From assembly GCA_910585815.1 (NCBI GenBank), contig CAJUFJ010000005.1, positions 1-64,000 on the forward strand: 64,000 nt of DNA. The letters are read 5' to 3'. The translations under genes were made by a program, and so were the position numbers. The notes beneath the pieces were generated by a model. It was not told the origin of the DNA. It worked only from the letters and a program-made list of their open reading frames with translations, and did no database searches. Origin of the DNA: an uncultured Oscillospiraceae bacterium. Lineage in GTDB: Bacteria > Bacillota > Clostridia > Oscillospirales > Oscillospiraceae. This document shows positions 25,152 to 34,684 of this stretch, one piece after another (positions within the stretch are counted from its first letter, which is position 1; every line of letters starts with the position of its first letter).

Positions 25152-25199
25152 GTAAGGGCGCAAAGTGTCCGCCTGTGGGCGTACACTTTGCGCCCTTAC
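25152..25199. repeat. Long GTAAGGGCG palindrome
   Basis: GTAAGGGCGCAAAGTGT (25152-25168) is the exact reverse complement of 25183-25199. It is the most regular copy of the intergenic palindrome family and lies 30 bases after the beta-helix array, where it may also terminate transcription. Confidence 0.75.
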
Positions 25200-25264
25200 A
25201 GCCACATCATGGATAATCAATCATACAAAATGCGCGGCAGGGCACTCCCTTTTTGGATTTTATC

Positions 25265-25294
25265 TTGAAAACGGCCATATTCCTGTGCTATAAT
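25265..25294 (+). promoter_or_regulatory. Promoter of recJ
   Basis: TTGAAA (25265-25270) and TATAAT (25289-25294) are 18 bases apart, 68 bases before the recJ start. Confidence 0.7.
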
Positions 25295-25361
25295 AGAAAA
25301 GTTAACATGAGATATTCTCCGCCTTCGGCGGAGTATACAGCCGGGCGGGAGGTGGCGACCG

Positions 25362-27431
25362 TTGAAATATAAGCAGTGGCAGGTGGCCGCTCCCTGCCCG
25401 GAGGGCCAGCGGGCCCTGGAACAGGCGGGCCTGTCTCCCCTGCTGGCCGGCCTGCTGGCCGCCCGGGGGATTACCCGCCCGGAGGAGGCCCGGCGGCTCC
25501 TGGCCCCCGCCCAAGAGCCCATCCCCGACCCCATGCTCCTGAAGGATATGGACCGGGCGGTGGACCGGGTGCGGCTGGCCCTGGAGCGTGGGGAGTCCAT
25601 CGCCGTCTACGGCGACTACGACGTGGACGGCATCACCGCCACCTGTCTGCTCACCCGGTTCCTCTCCGCCCGGGGGGGGGATGTGACCCCCTACATCCCC
25701 AGCCGCCTGGGGGAGGGCTACGGCCTGAACGCCGAGGCGGTGCACATCCTCGCCGGGCGGCAGATTTCCCTGATTCTCACGGTGGACTGCGGTATCACTG
25801 CCGTGGAGGAGACCGCCCTGGCGGCCAGCCTGGGGCTGGACGTGGTGATTACCGACCACCACGCCTGCAAGGAGGTCCTGCCCGCCGCCGCCGCGGTGGT
25901 GGACCCCCACCGGCCCGACTGCCCCTACCCCTTCAAGGGGCTGGCCGGGGTGGGGGTGGCCCTGATGCTGGCCCTGGCGGTGGCCGGGCCGGCGGAGGCC
26001 CCGGCGGTGTTTGACGAGTTCTGCGACCTGGCCGCCGTGGGCACGGTGGCCGACGTGATGCCCATGACGGGGGCCAACCGGGCCATCGTCAGCCTGGGCC
26101 TGGCCCGGCTCACCCCGCCCCGGCGGCTGGGGCTGGCCAGCCTGATCCGCTGCGCCGGGCTGGAGGACCGGCCGGTCACCTCGGTGTCGGTGGGCTACAC
26201 CCTGGCCCCCCGGATCAACGCCTCGGGCCGGATGGGCCGGGCGGAGGTGGCGGTGGAGCTGTTCCTCACCCAGGACCCGGCCCGGGCCGACGAGCTGGCG
26301 GTGCTGCTGTGCGAGCTGAACCGGGAGCGGCAGGGCATCGAGGGGGAGATTTTCCAGCAGTGTGTGCAGCACCTGGAGGAAAATCCCCAGCAGGGGGCCA
26401 TCGTGCTGGCGGGCAGCCAGTGGCACCAGGGGGTGGTGGGCATTGTGGCCTCCCGCCTGGCGGAGAAATACGCCTGCCCCTGCTTTATGATCTGCCTGGA
26501 CAGCGGCACGGGCAAGGGCTCCTGCCGCTCCTGGGGGGATATCAACCTCTTTACCCTGCTGTCCTCCTGCGGCCAGCTTCTGGAGAACTTCGGGGGCCAC
26601 GCCCTGGCCGCCGGCTTTACGGTGAGGGAGGAGAACATCCCCGCCCTGGCCCTGGCCCTGCGCCGGGCGGTGGCCGAGAGCTGTCACGGCCAGGCCCTGC
26701 CCTCGGTGCTGGATATCGACCTGGCCGTCGCCCCCCAGCACCTGACGGTGGAGGCGGTGGAGGCCCTGGACCTGCTGGAGCCCTGCGGCACGGGCAACCC
26801 CCGGCCGGTGTTCCTGCTCCAGGGGGCCCAGGTGCACACCATGTCCCAGGTGGGCCGGGGCCGGCATCTGAAGCTGCGGCTGGAGAGCCGGGGCGTCCCG
26901 CTGGACGCCATCTACTTCTCCAGCCAGGGGGCCGACCTGGGCCTCTACCCCGGCTGCCGGGTGGACCTGGTCTTTTACCCCCAGATCAACGACTTCCGGG
27001 GGGTGCGCACCGTACAGCTCCAGGTGGTGGACCTGCGGCTGGCCCCCTCCCGGGCCCAGCTGGAGCAAGCCATCTATGACAAATACAGCCGGGGGGAGGC
27101 CCTCACCTGTGAGGAAGCCCGGTTCCTTCTCCCCAGCCGGGGGGACTTTGTGGGCCTGTACCGCTGGCTGGAGCGGCAGTCCACCGGCTGCACCGTGGTG
27201 GAGGACACCCCCGCCCGCATTGCCCGGGCGGTATCCCGGGCCACGAGACAGCGGGAGGTGCCCGCCCGCACCATGCTCTGCCTGGAGGTGCTGGAGGAGC
27301 GGGGCCTGATCCTTTTGAACCGCCGCACCGACCGCATCCAGATCACCCTGCGCCAGGTGGAGCAGAAGGTGGACCTGGAGGCGTCGGAAATTATCAGGCG
27401 CCTGCGGAAGATATTGGAGGGCGGCCTGTAG
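25362..27431 (+). CDS. recJ: Single-stranded-DNA-specific exonuclease RecJ
   Basis: 689 residues from a TTG at 25362 with GGGAGGTGG upstream. DHH-domain metal motifs YGDYDVDG, VDCGIT and TDHHACKE and the DHHA1 motif GGHALAAGF are present, followed by the OB-fold domain and a long C-terminal extension (about 570-689) with KYSRGEALTCEEARFLL that is common in Clostridial RecJ. It degrades single-stranded DNA 5' to 3' in recombination and mismatch repair. The TAG stop is part of a palindromic repeat. Confidence 0.93.
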   Translation: MKYKQWQVAAPCPEGQRALEQAGLSPLLAGLLAARGITRPEEARRLLAPAQEPIPDPMLLKDMDRAVDRVRLALERGESIAVYGDYDVDGITATCLLTRFLSARGGDVTPYIPSRLGEGYGLNAEAVHILAGRQISLILTVDCGITAVEETALAASLGLDVVITDHHACKEVLPAAAAVVDPHRPDCPYPFKGLAGVGVALMLALAVAGPAEAPAVFDEFCDLAAVGTVADVMPMTGANRAIVSLGLARLTPPRRLGLASLIRCAGLEDRPVTSVSVGYTLAPRINASGRMGRAEVAVELFLTQDPARADELAVLLCELNRERQGIEGEIFQQCVQHLEENPQQGAIVLAGSQWHQGVVGIVASRLAEKYACPCFMICLDSGTGKGSCRSWGDINLFTLLSSCGQLLENFGGHALAAGFTVREENIPALALALRRAVAESCHGQALPSVLDIDLAVAPQHLTVEAVEALDLLEPCGTGNPRPVFLLQGAQVHTMSQVGRGRHLKLRLESRGVPLDAIYFSSQGADLGLYPGCRVDLVFYPQINDFRGVRTVQLQVVDLRLAPSRAQLEQAIYDKYSRGEALTCEEARFLLPSRGDFVGLYRWLERQSTGCTVVEDTPARIARAVSRATRQREVPARTMLCLEVLEERGLILLNRRTDRIQITLRQVEQKVDLEASEIIRRLRKILEGGL

Positions 27432-27500
27432 GGACGCATCATGATGCGTCCGCCCGTCCGCCGTTGAAAACGGGCCGCCGAAGGCGGCGGCCCCTACAAA
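27428..27500. repeat. GTAGGGACG-family palindromic repeats
   Basis: GTAGGGACGCATCATGATGCGTCC-type palindrome and an inverted partner ending GGCGGCGGCCCCTAC surround a short spacer. The repeat begins at the recJ stop codon (TAG 27429-27431) and fills most of the gap to the next gene. Confidence 0.7.
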
Positions 27501-27522
27501 GCCCCTTTAGAGAGGTGACGAC

Positions 27523-29760
27523 ATGGACCCCATTTTAGAACGCTATCACACCCTGGAAAAACGGGTGCTGACCTACATGCCCAGTCTGGACACGAAGGTG
27601 CTCTTTGACGCCTTCACCTACGCCGACACCGCCCACCATGGCCAGCTGCGCAAGAGCGGCGAGCCCTATATCATCCACCCCATCGCCGTGGCGGAGATTG
27701 TGGCCGACCTGGAGCTGGACATCGACAGCGTGGTGGCCGCCCTGCTCCACGACTGCATTGAGGACACCGCCTCCACCCACGAGGAGATCGCCAAGCGGTT
27801 TAACCCCACGGTGGCAGAGCTGGTGGAGGGGGTCACCAAGCTGACCAAGATGCAGTTTGTCACCAAGGAAGAGGAGCAGATGGAGAATCTGCGAAAAATG
27901 CTCATGGCCATGAGCCGGGATATCCGGGTGATTCTCATTAAGGTGTGCGACCGGCTGCACAATATGCGCACCATGGAGTACCAGTCCCCCCGGAAGCAGC
28001 GGGAAAAATCCCTGGAGACCATGGAGATTTACGCCCCCATCGCCCACCGCCTAGGCATGCAGAAGATTAAGTGGGAGCTGGAGGACCTGTCCCTGCGCTA
28101 CCTGGACCCGGTGGGCTACAAGGAGATCGAGGACGAGCTCATTGAGCGCTCCTCCGCCCACGAGGAGTTTCTGGCCGGCATCCAGCAGCGCATCGAGCAG
28201 CGCCTGGGTCAGGAGGGCCTCCACTGCACCATCTACGGCCGGGTGAAGCACATCTACTCCATCTACCGAAAAATGTTCGCCCAGAACAAGACCCTGGACG
28301 AAATCTTTGACCTGTACGCCTTCCGGGTGATTGTCAGCGACATTCCCGAGTGCTACAACGTGCTGGGCTGCATCCACGACATGTTCAAGCCGGTGCTGGG
28401 CCGCTTTAAGGACTACATCGGCACCCCCAAGCCCAACATGTACCAGTCCCTCCACACCACCGTCATCGGCCGGGAGGGCATCCCCTTCGAGGTGCAGATA
28501 CGCACCTGGGAGATGCACCAGACCGCCGAGTACGGCATCGCCGCCCACTGGAAGTATAAGCAGGGGATGGCCAACAAAAAGCTGGGCACCGAACACGAAT
28601 TTGAGTGGGTGCGCAAGCTGCTGGAGGGGCAGCAGGACACCGACGCCGAGGAGTTTGTCTCCACCCTGAAGGTGGACCTCTTTGCCGACGAGGTCTTTGT
28701 CTTCACCCCCAACGGCGATGTAAAGAGCCTGCCCCAGGGGGCCACCCCCATCGACTTCGCCTATAACATCCACTCCGCCATCGGCAACACCATGGTGGGG
28801 GCCCGGGTGAACGGCCGGATGGTGCCCTACGACTACAAGCTGTCCAACGGCGACATTGTGGAGGTGCTCACCTCCAAGTCGGCCAAGGGCCCCAGCCGGG
28901 ACTGGCTGTCCCTGTGCAAGTCCAACGAGGCCCGGAACAAGATCCGCCAGTGGTTCAAGAAGGAGCGCCGGGAGGAGAACATCGTCACCGGCCGGGCGGC
29001 CTTTGAGTCGGAGCTGAAGCACGCCAAAATGAGCCTGGCCGCCATCACCGCCGACGAGGTCCTGCCCCACATCCTGCGCAAGCTGCGCTGCGGCACCCTG
29101 GATGAGCTCTACGCCGCCATCGGCTACGGGGGCACCACCGCCTCCAAGTCGGTGGCCCGCATCCGGGACGAGCTGCAGCGGCTGGGCCGGCTCCAGGCGG
29201 AGAAGGCGGCGGCGGCAGCCCGCACCCTGGAGGAGAGCGTCATCATGCCGGGCAGCGCCTCCGCCGACCACACCCACGGCCCCGTCAAGCCCAAGCATTC
29301 AGACTCCGGCATCATTGTGGAGGGGCTGGGCAACTGCCTGGTGAAGTTCGCCAAGTGCTGCACCCCCGTCCCCGGCGACCCGGTGATCGGCTTCATCACC
29401 CGGGGGTACGGGGTATCGGTCCACCGCTCCGACTGCCCCAACGCCCACCCCGACCGGCGCAAGCCCGAGGAGGAGGCCCGGTGGGTCAAGGTGTCCTGGG
29501 TGGACAGCAAGCTGCCCAACTACAAGACCTCCCTGGAGTTGTCCGCCAAGGACCGGGACAACCTCACCCTGGACGTGGCCATGGCCCTGTCCACCGCAAA
29601 GGTGAAGGTATCCGCCCTGTCCGCCCGTTCCATGCCCGACGGCCACGCCACCATCAACATCGTGGTGGAAGTGAAGGACAAGGGCGAGCTGGAGACAGTT
29701 ATCAACAAGCTGAACAACATCCATGGCGTCTACCACGTGGCCCGGGCGGCGGGGAAATAG
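27523..29760 (+). CDS. Bifunctional (p)ppGpp synthetase/hydrolase (RelA/SpoT)
   Basis: 745 residues with the long-RSH layout: HD hydrolase domain with HDCIED (about 81-86), synthetase domain with the block GRVKHIYSIYRKM and YQSLHTTVIG, TGS domain (DEVFVFTPNGDVKSLPQGATPIDFAYNIHS), a zinc-finger/CC region (VKFAKCCTPVPGD) and a C-terminal ACT domain. The intact HD motif indicates hydrolysis is retained, so it is bifunctional. It controls the stringent response. It is followed closely by dtd, the usual Firmicute order. Confidence 0.95.
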   Translation: MDPILERYHTLEKRVLTYMPSLDTKVLFDAFTYADTAHHGQLRKSGEPYIIHPIAVAEIVADLELDIDSVVAALLHDCIEDTASTHEEIAKRFNPTVAELVEGVTKLTKMQFVTKEEEQMENLRKMLMAMSRDIRVILIKVCDRLHNMRTMEYQSPRKQREKSLETMEIYAPIAHRLGMQKIKWELEDLSLRYLDPVGYKEIEDELIERSSAHEEFLAGIQQRIEQRLGQEGLHCTIYGRVKHIYSIYRKMFAQNKTLDEIFDLYAFRVIVSDIPECYNVLGCIHDMFKPVLGRFKDYIGTPKPNMYQSLHTTVIGREGIPFEVQIRTWEMHQTAEYGIAAHWKYKQGMANKKLGTEHEFEWVRKLLEGQQDTDAEEFVSTLKVDLFADEVFVFTPNGDVKSLPQGATPIDFAYNIHSAIGNTMVGARVNGRMVPYDYKLSNGDIVEVLTSKSAKGPSRDWLSLCKSNEARNKIRQWFKKERREENIVTGRAAFESELKHAKMSLAAITADEVLPHILRKLRCGTLDELYAAIGYGGTTASKSVARIRDELQRLGRLQAEKAAAAARTLEESVIMPGSASADHTHGPVKPKHSDSGIIVEGLGNCLVKFAKCCTPVPGDPVIGFITRGYGVSVHRSDCPNAHPDRRKPEEEARWVKVSWVDSKLPNYKTSLELSAKDRDNLTLDVAMALSTAKVKVSALSARSMPDGHATINIVVEVKDKGELETVINKLNNIHGVYHVARAAGK

Positions 29761-29775
29761 AAAGGACGTGATTCC

Positions 29776-30219
29776 ATGCGCGCAGTTGTCACCCGGGTCA
29801 ATTCCGCTTCCGTCACCATCGGCGGCAAGGTGGAGGGGGCCATCAACAGGGGCTTCCTGGTCCTGCTGGGGGTGGGGCCCCAGGACGACGAGGCAGTTTG
29901 CGACAAGCTGGCGGAAAAAATCTGCAATCTGCGGATATTCGAGGACGAAAACGAGAAAATGAACTTAAACCTGGAGCAGGTGGGGGGTGCGCTGCTGGTG
30001 GTGTCTCAGTTCACCCTGTACGCCGACACCTCCTCCCGCCGCCCCGGCTTCTCCCACGCCGCCAAGCCCGCCCTGGCTGTCCCGCTGTATGAGCGTTTCA
30101 TGGACCAGTGCCGGGCCCGGGGTTTTGCGGTGGAGCACGGCCAGTTTGGAGCCGACATGCAGGTGGCCTCCGTCAACGACGGGCCGGTGACCATCCTTTT
30201 CGACACGGACAAGGCGTAG
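29776..30219 (+). CDS. dtd: D-aminoacyl-tRNA deacylase
   Basis: 147 residues, normal length. Signature SQFTLYAD and the C-terminal NDGPVTI (the cis Gly-Pro of DTD) are present. It removes D-amino acids (and glycine from mischarged tRNA-Ala) from tRNA. Start ATG 29776 follows AAAGGACGTG, 15 bases after the RelA/SpoT stop. The TAG stop at 30217-30219 lies in a GTAGGGCG repeat. Confidence 0.95.
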   Translation: MRAVVTRVNSASVTIGGKVEGAINRGFLVLLGVGPQDDEAVCDKLAEKICNLRIFEDENEKMNLNLEQVGGALLVVSQFTLYADTSSRRPGFSHAAKPALAVPLYERFMDQCRARGFAVEHGQFGADMQVASVNDGPVTILFDTDKA

Positions 30220-30310
30220 GGCGTGACCACCGGGCACGCCGCCTTTGCCGGGAAGCGGCGCGCCGGGGTCGTCGCGCCCCAAGGAGTAAATTGTCGTCGC
30301 GCCCACAAAA
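30216..30310. repeat. GTAGGGCG-family repeat
   Basis: GTAGGGCGTGACCACCGGGC, a CGGGAAGCGGCGCGCCGGGG core and GTCGTCGCGCCC copies form a degenerate module that starts at the dtd stop codon and fills the gap to the next gene. Confidence 0.55.
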
Positions 30311-30330
30311 TAGACCGAGGAGGTTTCCCC

Positions 30331-30735
30331 ATGTTTTTCTTTGGCAAGACGAAAACCGACCCCAGCCAGCCCCATCAGGACTGGCCCTGGGCGCTGAATC
30401 TGGGGGGCAGGCCGTCCATGCAGCTGAGCTGGGACGTTCTGGAATCCGAGCTGCGGGCGCTGAACCTGGACGACCCGGACAGCTTCCTGATTCTGGAGCA
30501 GCAGGAGCCCGGCGACTCCAAAAACTACTGGTTTATCCAGAGCTCCATCAACCGGGCGGGGCCCAAGCCCGGCTGGTATACCGTGGAGATTGGCTGGGGC
30601 TCCCGGCAGGAGATGGCCCTCTGGGATTTGGACGTTCAGACGGTGGAGGAGGTCATCCCTTATTTCCGCACCGCCTACGGCCGGAAGCCGGTGGACCGCA
30701 CCGGATTTGAAGATATGTCTGACATGCTGGGCTGA
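30331..30735 (+). CDS. Hypothetical protein
   Basis: 134 residues, start chosen at ATG 30331 after GAGGAGG-like sequence CGAGGAGGTTTCCCC. Mixed alpha/beta with several Trp and a conserved-looking centre (DSFLILEQQEPGDSKNYWFIQ, GWYTVEIGWGS). Cytosolic; no known domain. It is followed after 13 bases by the MBL hydrolase, so the two may be co-expressed. Confidence 0.6.
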   Translation: MFFFGKTKTDPSQPHQDWPWALNLGGRPSMQLSWDVLESELRALNLDDPDSFLILEQQEPGDSKNYWFIQSSINRAGPKPGWYTVEIGWGSRQEMALWDLDVQTVEEVIPYFRTAYGRKPVDRTGFEDMSDMLG

Positions 30736-30748
30736 ACAGGAGGAGCTT

Positions 30749-31360
30749 ATGAACATCAAACTGATGCAGGTGGGCCCCATTGGCACCAACTGCTATATTC
30801 TGGAACACGACAACAAAATCGCCGTGATCGACCCCGGCGACGAAGCGGGGCGCATTCTGGCCGAGCTGAAGAAATCCGACGCGCAGGTGGAGTACATCCT
30901 CCTCACCCACGGCCACTACGACCACACCACCGCCGTGCCCGAGCTGCACCAGGCCCTGCCGGAGGCCAAAATCTATATCCACCAGGCCGACGCCAACGGC
31001 GCGGGCAGCCGCCTGTTCCCCCTGGCCGGGCAGGTGGACGACCTTCTGCTCTATGACGAGGGGGACGCCCTCCCCCTGGGCAGCCTGACCATTGAGGTGC
31101 TCCACACCCCGGGCCACTCCCCCGGGTCGGTCACCCTGAAGGCGGGGGACGCCCTCTTTACCGGCGACACCCTCTTTGCCGGCGACTGCGGCCGCACCGA
31201 CCTGCGGGGGGGCAGCTGGGAGGAGATTCTGGTCTCTCTGGGCCGGCTGGGCAGGCTGGAGGGCAATTACCACGTCCTCCCCGGCCACGAGGGCACCTCC
31301 GATTTGGACACCGAGCGGCAGGTCAACCGCTATCTGCGGGAGGGTATGGGGCTGAAGTAA
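30749..31360 (+). CDS. MBL-fold hydrolase, glyoxalase-II-like
   Basis: 203 residues, start at 30749 after AGGAGG. It has THGHYDHT (HxHxDH), HTPGHSPGSV, FTGDTLFAGDCGRTD and a final GHE, all metal ligands of the short YcbL/glyoxalase-II-like group that lacks the C-terminal substrate domain. Likely hydrolyses a thioester such as S-lactoylglutathione-like or another small thiol ester; the organism probably lacks glutathione, so the true substrate is open. Confidence 0.88.
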   Translation: MNIKLMQVGPIGTNCYILEHDNKIAVIDPGDEAGRILAELKKSDAQVEYILLTHGHYDHTTAVPELHQALPEAKIYIHQADANGAGSRLFPLAGQVDDLLLYDEGDALPLGSLTIEVLHTPGHSPGSVTLKAGDALFTGDTLFAGDCGRTDLRGGSWEEILVSLGRLGRLEGNYHVLPGHEGTSDLDTERQVNRYLREGMGLK

Positions 31361-31367
31361 GCACTCC

Positions 31368-31640
31368 CGTCCCGCCGAGCGAAAAAGGCCCCTTTTCCCC
31401 GCAAGGGGGACGCGATATCCGTAAGCGGCAAAGCCGCTAACGGCTATCCAGTGAAAGGGGCTGTCAGCCGAAGGCTGAGTGAGGATTGCGTTTCGCCGCA
31501 GGCGAAACATGCGGAGCAATCCAAGTATTTGAAAACTGGTTTGCTTCGCATATTTTGGCTTCGCCAAAATGCAATCCTCCGTCACGGCTTCGCCGTGCCA
31601 CCTCCTTTCAAAAGGAGGCTTGACGCCTGCGGGCGGGACG
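31368..31640. repeat. 273-bp element with 9-bp terminal inverted repeats, copy A
   Basis: It begins CGTCCCGCC (31368-31376) and ends GGCGGGACG (31632-31640). Inside are many small hairpins, including GCAAGGGGGACGCGATATCC followed by GTAAGCGGCAAAGCCGCTAA, a TTTCGCCGCAGGCGAAA hairpin and a TTTTGGCTTCGCCAAAA hairpin. The central block also occurs in copy B at 55996-56267 (272 bp). It fills the gap between two convergent genes and encodes nothing I can support. Confidence 0.8.
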
Positions 31641-31645
31641 GGGGG

Positions 31646-31912
31646 TTACCCCGCGATCCCCTCCAGGATTTCCCGGCGCAGGCCCAGGCCAAAGAGGTAG
31701 TAAGCCCGGACCTCACAGAACAGGTGGCTGGTCAGGGCAGATTCAAATTCGCTGTACCTCTCATAGCCGATAAGGTCCATCAGCTCCGCTGTGACTCTGT
31801 TATATTCCTGCTCCGCCTGGACATATTCTGGAATACTGCTGCAAAAGCTGGCAATCTCCCCCGGGATTTCCGGGTTGTCTAGAAATAGAGTTTGTAGTAT
31901 AGTTTGATTCAT
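31646..31912 (-). CDS. Small helical protein (DUF6809-like?)
   Basis: 88 acidic, all-helical residues (IPEYVQAEQEYNRVTAELMDLIGYERYSEFESALTSHLF broken over two helices, then FGLGLRREILEGIAG). The layout resembles small coiled proteins such as DUF6809 found beside XRE regulators in Clostridia; I am not certain. It is divergent from an XRE gene at 31981. Confidence 0.55.
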   Translation of the reverse strand: MNQTILQTLFLDNPEIPGEIASFCSSIPEYVQAEQEYNRVTAELMDLIGYERYSEFESALTSHLFCEVRAYYLFGLGLRREILEGIAG

Positions 31913-31980
31913 AAAGCGCCTCCTCCGTGCATCTTAAATTCATTATATCATGCAGGTTACATTCATGTCAAGGGGTTTTT

Positions 31981-32202
31981 ATGGCTAAATTAGGTGAACG
32001 ATTGAAAATGCTTCGTAAGGAGAAGCGAATGACGCAGCCTGAGCTTGCAGAGCTGCTGAATCAGTCCCTGCGGGCATATCAGTATTATGAATCGGGGCAT
32101 CATGTTCCCGAGTTCCCCAATCTGGTCCTCCTGGCCGACTTCTACGATGTCAGCATGGATTATCTCATCGGCCGCAGCGAGACGCGGGAGCGGCAGCCAT
32201 GA
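31981..32202 (+). CDS. XRE-family transcriptional regulator
   Basis: 73 residues, a single Cro/C1-type helix-turn-helix (RLKMLRKEKRMTQPELAELLNQSLRAYQYYESG) plus the terminal MDYLIGRSE typical of small Firmicute XRE proteins. Start ATG 31981 after AAGGGG. Its stop overlaps the hemZ start by four bases (ATGA), an odd partnership for a housekeeping gene; it may also control the divergent small gene. Confidence 0.85.
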   Translation: MAKLGERLKMLRKEKRMTQPELAELLNQSLRAYQYYESGHHVPEFPNLVLLADFYDVSMDYLIGRSETRERQP

Positions 32203-33704
32203 AGCTGTATTTTGAGACCTCCAACTTCCCCTGGTCGCCGGAGCGGTATCACTACGCCGCCGAGCAGATGATGCTCACCCTGTTCCCCGGGGAGCGGCCC
32301 GAGTACCCGGAGGGTCCCCCGCCCGAAGTCCTGAGCGGAGAGGGAAACGCGGTCATTTTCACCCTCCGCCGGGGGGAAAAACAGGCCAGCGTCAGCGCCC
32401 TGGTGTTCCACAATCAGGAACGCTTCGACGGGGTGCGCCGTTTCCCCTCCGAGGAGCTGGACCAACCTCCGGAGGAGGTTTACCACACCGTCCAGCACGC
32501 CCTGAAGCTGGCCTTCTACAAGGCGGGCACCGCCCTGCTGGGCCATGAGCCCCCTTGGGGGGCGCTGACCGGGGTGCGGCCGGTGAAGCTGCCCACCCGG
32601 TCTATGCTGGCGGGCTCCACCCCTAAGCAGGCCCAGAAGGAGCTGGAGAAGGAGTATTTTGTCTCCCCCGACCGGGCAAAGCTGGCGGTGGACTGCGCCC
32701 GGGCCAGCGTGGAGGCACAGCGGTCGCTGAAGGAGGGGGAGGTGTCGCTGTATGTCGGCATCCCCTTCTGCCCCACCCGGTGCGCCTACTGCTCTTTCGT
32801 CTCCGCCGATGTGGGCCGCACTTTGAAGCTGGTGGAGCCCTATGTGGAGGGCCTGCTCCGGGAGGTGGCCGAGACGGGCCGGGTCCTGCGGGAGGCGGGG
32901 CTGACCATCCGCTCCTTCTATATGGGGGGCGGCACCCCCACCACCCTGTCCGCCGGACAGATGGACCGGCTGCTGACCCAATGTGAGGAGTGCCTCCCTC
33001 TGGAGGGCTGTACCGAGTACACCGTGGAGGCCGGCCGGCCGGACACCATCACCCGGGAAAAGCTGGCGGTATTGAAGGCCCACCGCATCGGCCGCATCTC
33101 CGTCAACCCCCAGACGCTGGAGGACCACGTGCTGGAGGCCATCGGCCGGAAGCACTCCGCCGGGGACATCCGGGAAGCCTGCGGGCTGGCCCGGGACGTG
33201 GGCTTTGACTGCATCAACATGGACCTGATCGCCGGCCTGCCCCGGGACACCTTCGACGGCTTCCGCCGTTCCCTGGAGGGGGTGCTGGCCATGGACCCGG
33301 AAAATGTCACCGTCCACACCCTGGCCCTGAAGAAGGGCTCCACCCTGATGGAGCGCGGCGGCGCGCTCCCCGGCGGGGAGGAGGTGGCCCGGATGCTGGA
33401 CTGGTCCCGGCAGATTCTCACAACAAACGGTTATATCCCCTACTATTTATACCGTCAGAAATATATGTCCGGCTCCCTGGAGAACGTGGGCTGGGCCAGG
33501 CCGGGGGCGGAGAGCCTGTACAACATCGTCATGATGGAGGAGCTGCACACCGTGGTCTCCCTGGGGGCGGGCGGGGTAACCAAGCTTATCCGTGATGGGA
33601 CCATTCTCCGCCTCACCAACCCAAAATATCCCCACGACTATCTGTCCGGCCTGGACAAGGTGCTGGGGCAAAAACAGGATATTAAAACCTTTTATACGCG
33701 GTGA
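32199..33704 (+). CDS. hemZ: Oxygen-independent coproporphyrinogen III dehydrogenase HemZ
   Basis: 501 residues. Radical-SAM motif CPTRCAYC (CxxxCxxC) lies near residue 190 after an N-terminal domain of about 170 residues, as in HemZ and unlike HemN. SAM-binding GGGTPTTL and later NMDLIAGLP are present, with the C-terminal QKYMSGSLENVGWARPG block. It acts in heme synthesis or in a related radical-SAM step. ATGA overlap with the upstream XRE gene. Confidence 0.88.
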   Translation: MKLYFETSNFPWSPERYHYAAEQMMLTLFPGERPEYPEGPPPEVLSGEGNAVIFTLRRGEKQASVSALVFHNQERFDGVRRFPSEELDQPPEEVYHTVQHALKLAFYKAGTALLGHEPPWGALTGVRPVKLPTRSMLAGSTPKQAQKELEKEYFVSPDRAKLAVDCARASVEAQRSLKEGEVSLYVGIPFCPTRCAYCSFVSADVGRTLKLVEPYVEGLLREVAETGRVLREAGLTIRSFYMGGGTPTTLSAGQMDRLLTQCEECLPLEGCTEYTVEAGRPDTITREKLAVLKAHRIGRISVNPQTLEDHVLEAIGRKHSAGDIREACGLARDVGFDCINMDLIAGLPRDTFDGFRRSLEGVLAMDPENVTVHTLALKKGSTLMERGGALPGGEEVARMLDWSRQILTTNGYIPYYLYRQKYMSGSLENVGWARPGAESLYNIVMMEELHTVVSLGAGGVTKLIRDGTILRLTNPKYPHDYLSGLDKVLGQKQDIKTFYTR

Positions 33705-33721
33705 AGAAAGGGGACATATCT

Positions 33722-34660
33722 ATGGCATACCAATTACAGGAGATCAACCGGCGTGTTCAGAGCGACGTGGCGGAGTTTCTGGCCGAGTGCGACGAAAGCT
33801 ACGCCCAGCGGGTATCGCTGGCGGCGGACAGAATCCTGTCCAATCTGGAGCGCAGCCCCATTGTGCTGCTGTCCGGCCCCTCGGGCTCGGGCAAGACCAC
33901 CACGGCTATGAAAATCGCCGAGGAGCTGCTCCGCCGTGGGGTGAACTCCCGGGCGGTGGCGATGGACAACTACTTTCTCACCCAGGACCCCGCCACCGTC
34001 CCCCGCACCCCCGACGGCAGCATCGACTACGAGTCCCCCCTGTGCCTGGACATGGACCTGCTCAGCCAGCACTTCGCCGCCCTGAGCCGGGGGGAGGAAA
34101 TTCTTATCCCCAAGTTTGAGTTTGCCCGCCAGATGCGCAACGACAGCCTGGGCACCCCGCTGAAGCTGGAAAAGAACGAGATCGCCATTTTCGAGGGCAT
34201 CCACGCCCTGAACGACGACATCGCCGGCCGGCACCCCGAAGCCGCCAAGATGTACATATCCGCCCGGTCCAACATCAACGAGGGGGCGGTCCTGCGCTTC
34301 AAGGGCACCTGGATGCGGCTCACCCGCCGGGCGGTCCGGGACTACAGCTTCCGGGGCACCGGGGTGGCCCAGACGCTGGCCATGTGGGCCAACGTGCGCC
34401 GGGGGGAGAAGCTGTATATCTCCCCCTTCCGCAGCCGGGCGGATATTATTTTCGACTCCTCCCTGCCCTATGAGGTGCCGGTGATGAAAAACTACGCCCT
34501 GCCCATCCTCCAGAGCGTCCCGGAGAACAACGAGCGCCACGACGAGATGTTGGAGCTGGTGAAGGCCTTCGAGCACTTTGAGGCCATCGACCCGGCACTG
34601 GTGGCCCAAGACTCCCTCCTCCGTGAGTTCATCGGCGGCGGGAGCTATAAGTACCACTGA
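33722..34660 (+). CDS. Uridine-kinase-like nucleoside kinase
   Basis: 312 residues from ATG 33722, preferred to a GTG overlapping the hemZ stop because AAAGGGG lies at the right distance. Walker A GPSGSGKTTT, then AMDNYFL and the DYESPLCLDMDLL block typical of the phosphoribulokinase/uridine kinase family; EGIHALND follows. It probably phosphorylates a nucleoside. It lacks the N-terminal TGS/threonyl-synthetase-like domain of the fused type. Confidence 0.8.
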   Translation: MAYQLQEINRRVQSDVAEFLAECDESYAQRVSLAADRILSNLERSPIVLLSGPSGSGKTTTAMKIAEELLRRGVNSRAVAMDNYFLTQDPATVPRTPDGSIDYESPLCLDMDLLSQHFAALSRGEEILIPKFEFARQMRNDSLGTPLKLEKNEIAIFEGIHALNDDIAGRHPEAAKMYISARSNINEGAVLRFKGTWMRLTRRAVRDYSFRGTGVAQTLAMWANVRRGEKLYISPFRSRADIIFDSSLPYEVPVMKNYALPILQSVPENNERHDEMLELVKAFEHFEAIDPALVAQDSLLREFIGGGSYKYH

Positions 34661-34684
34661 ACCCCCTGCTTTTCAGAGGAGAGA

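Noticed and set aside
25302..27068. 588-residue minus-strand frame over recJ
   Set aside because: Shadow of recJ; no ribosome site or motif.
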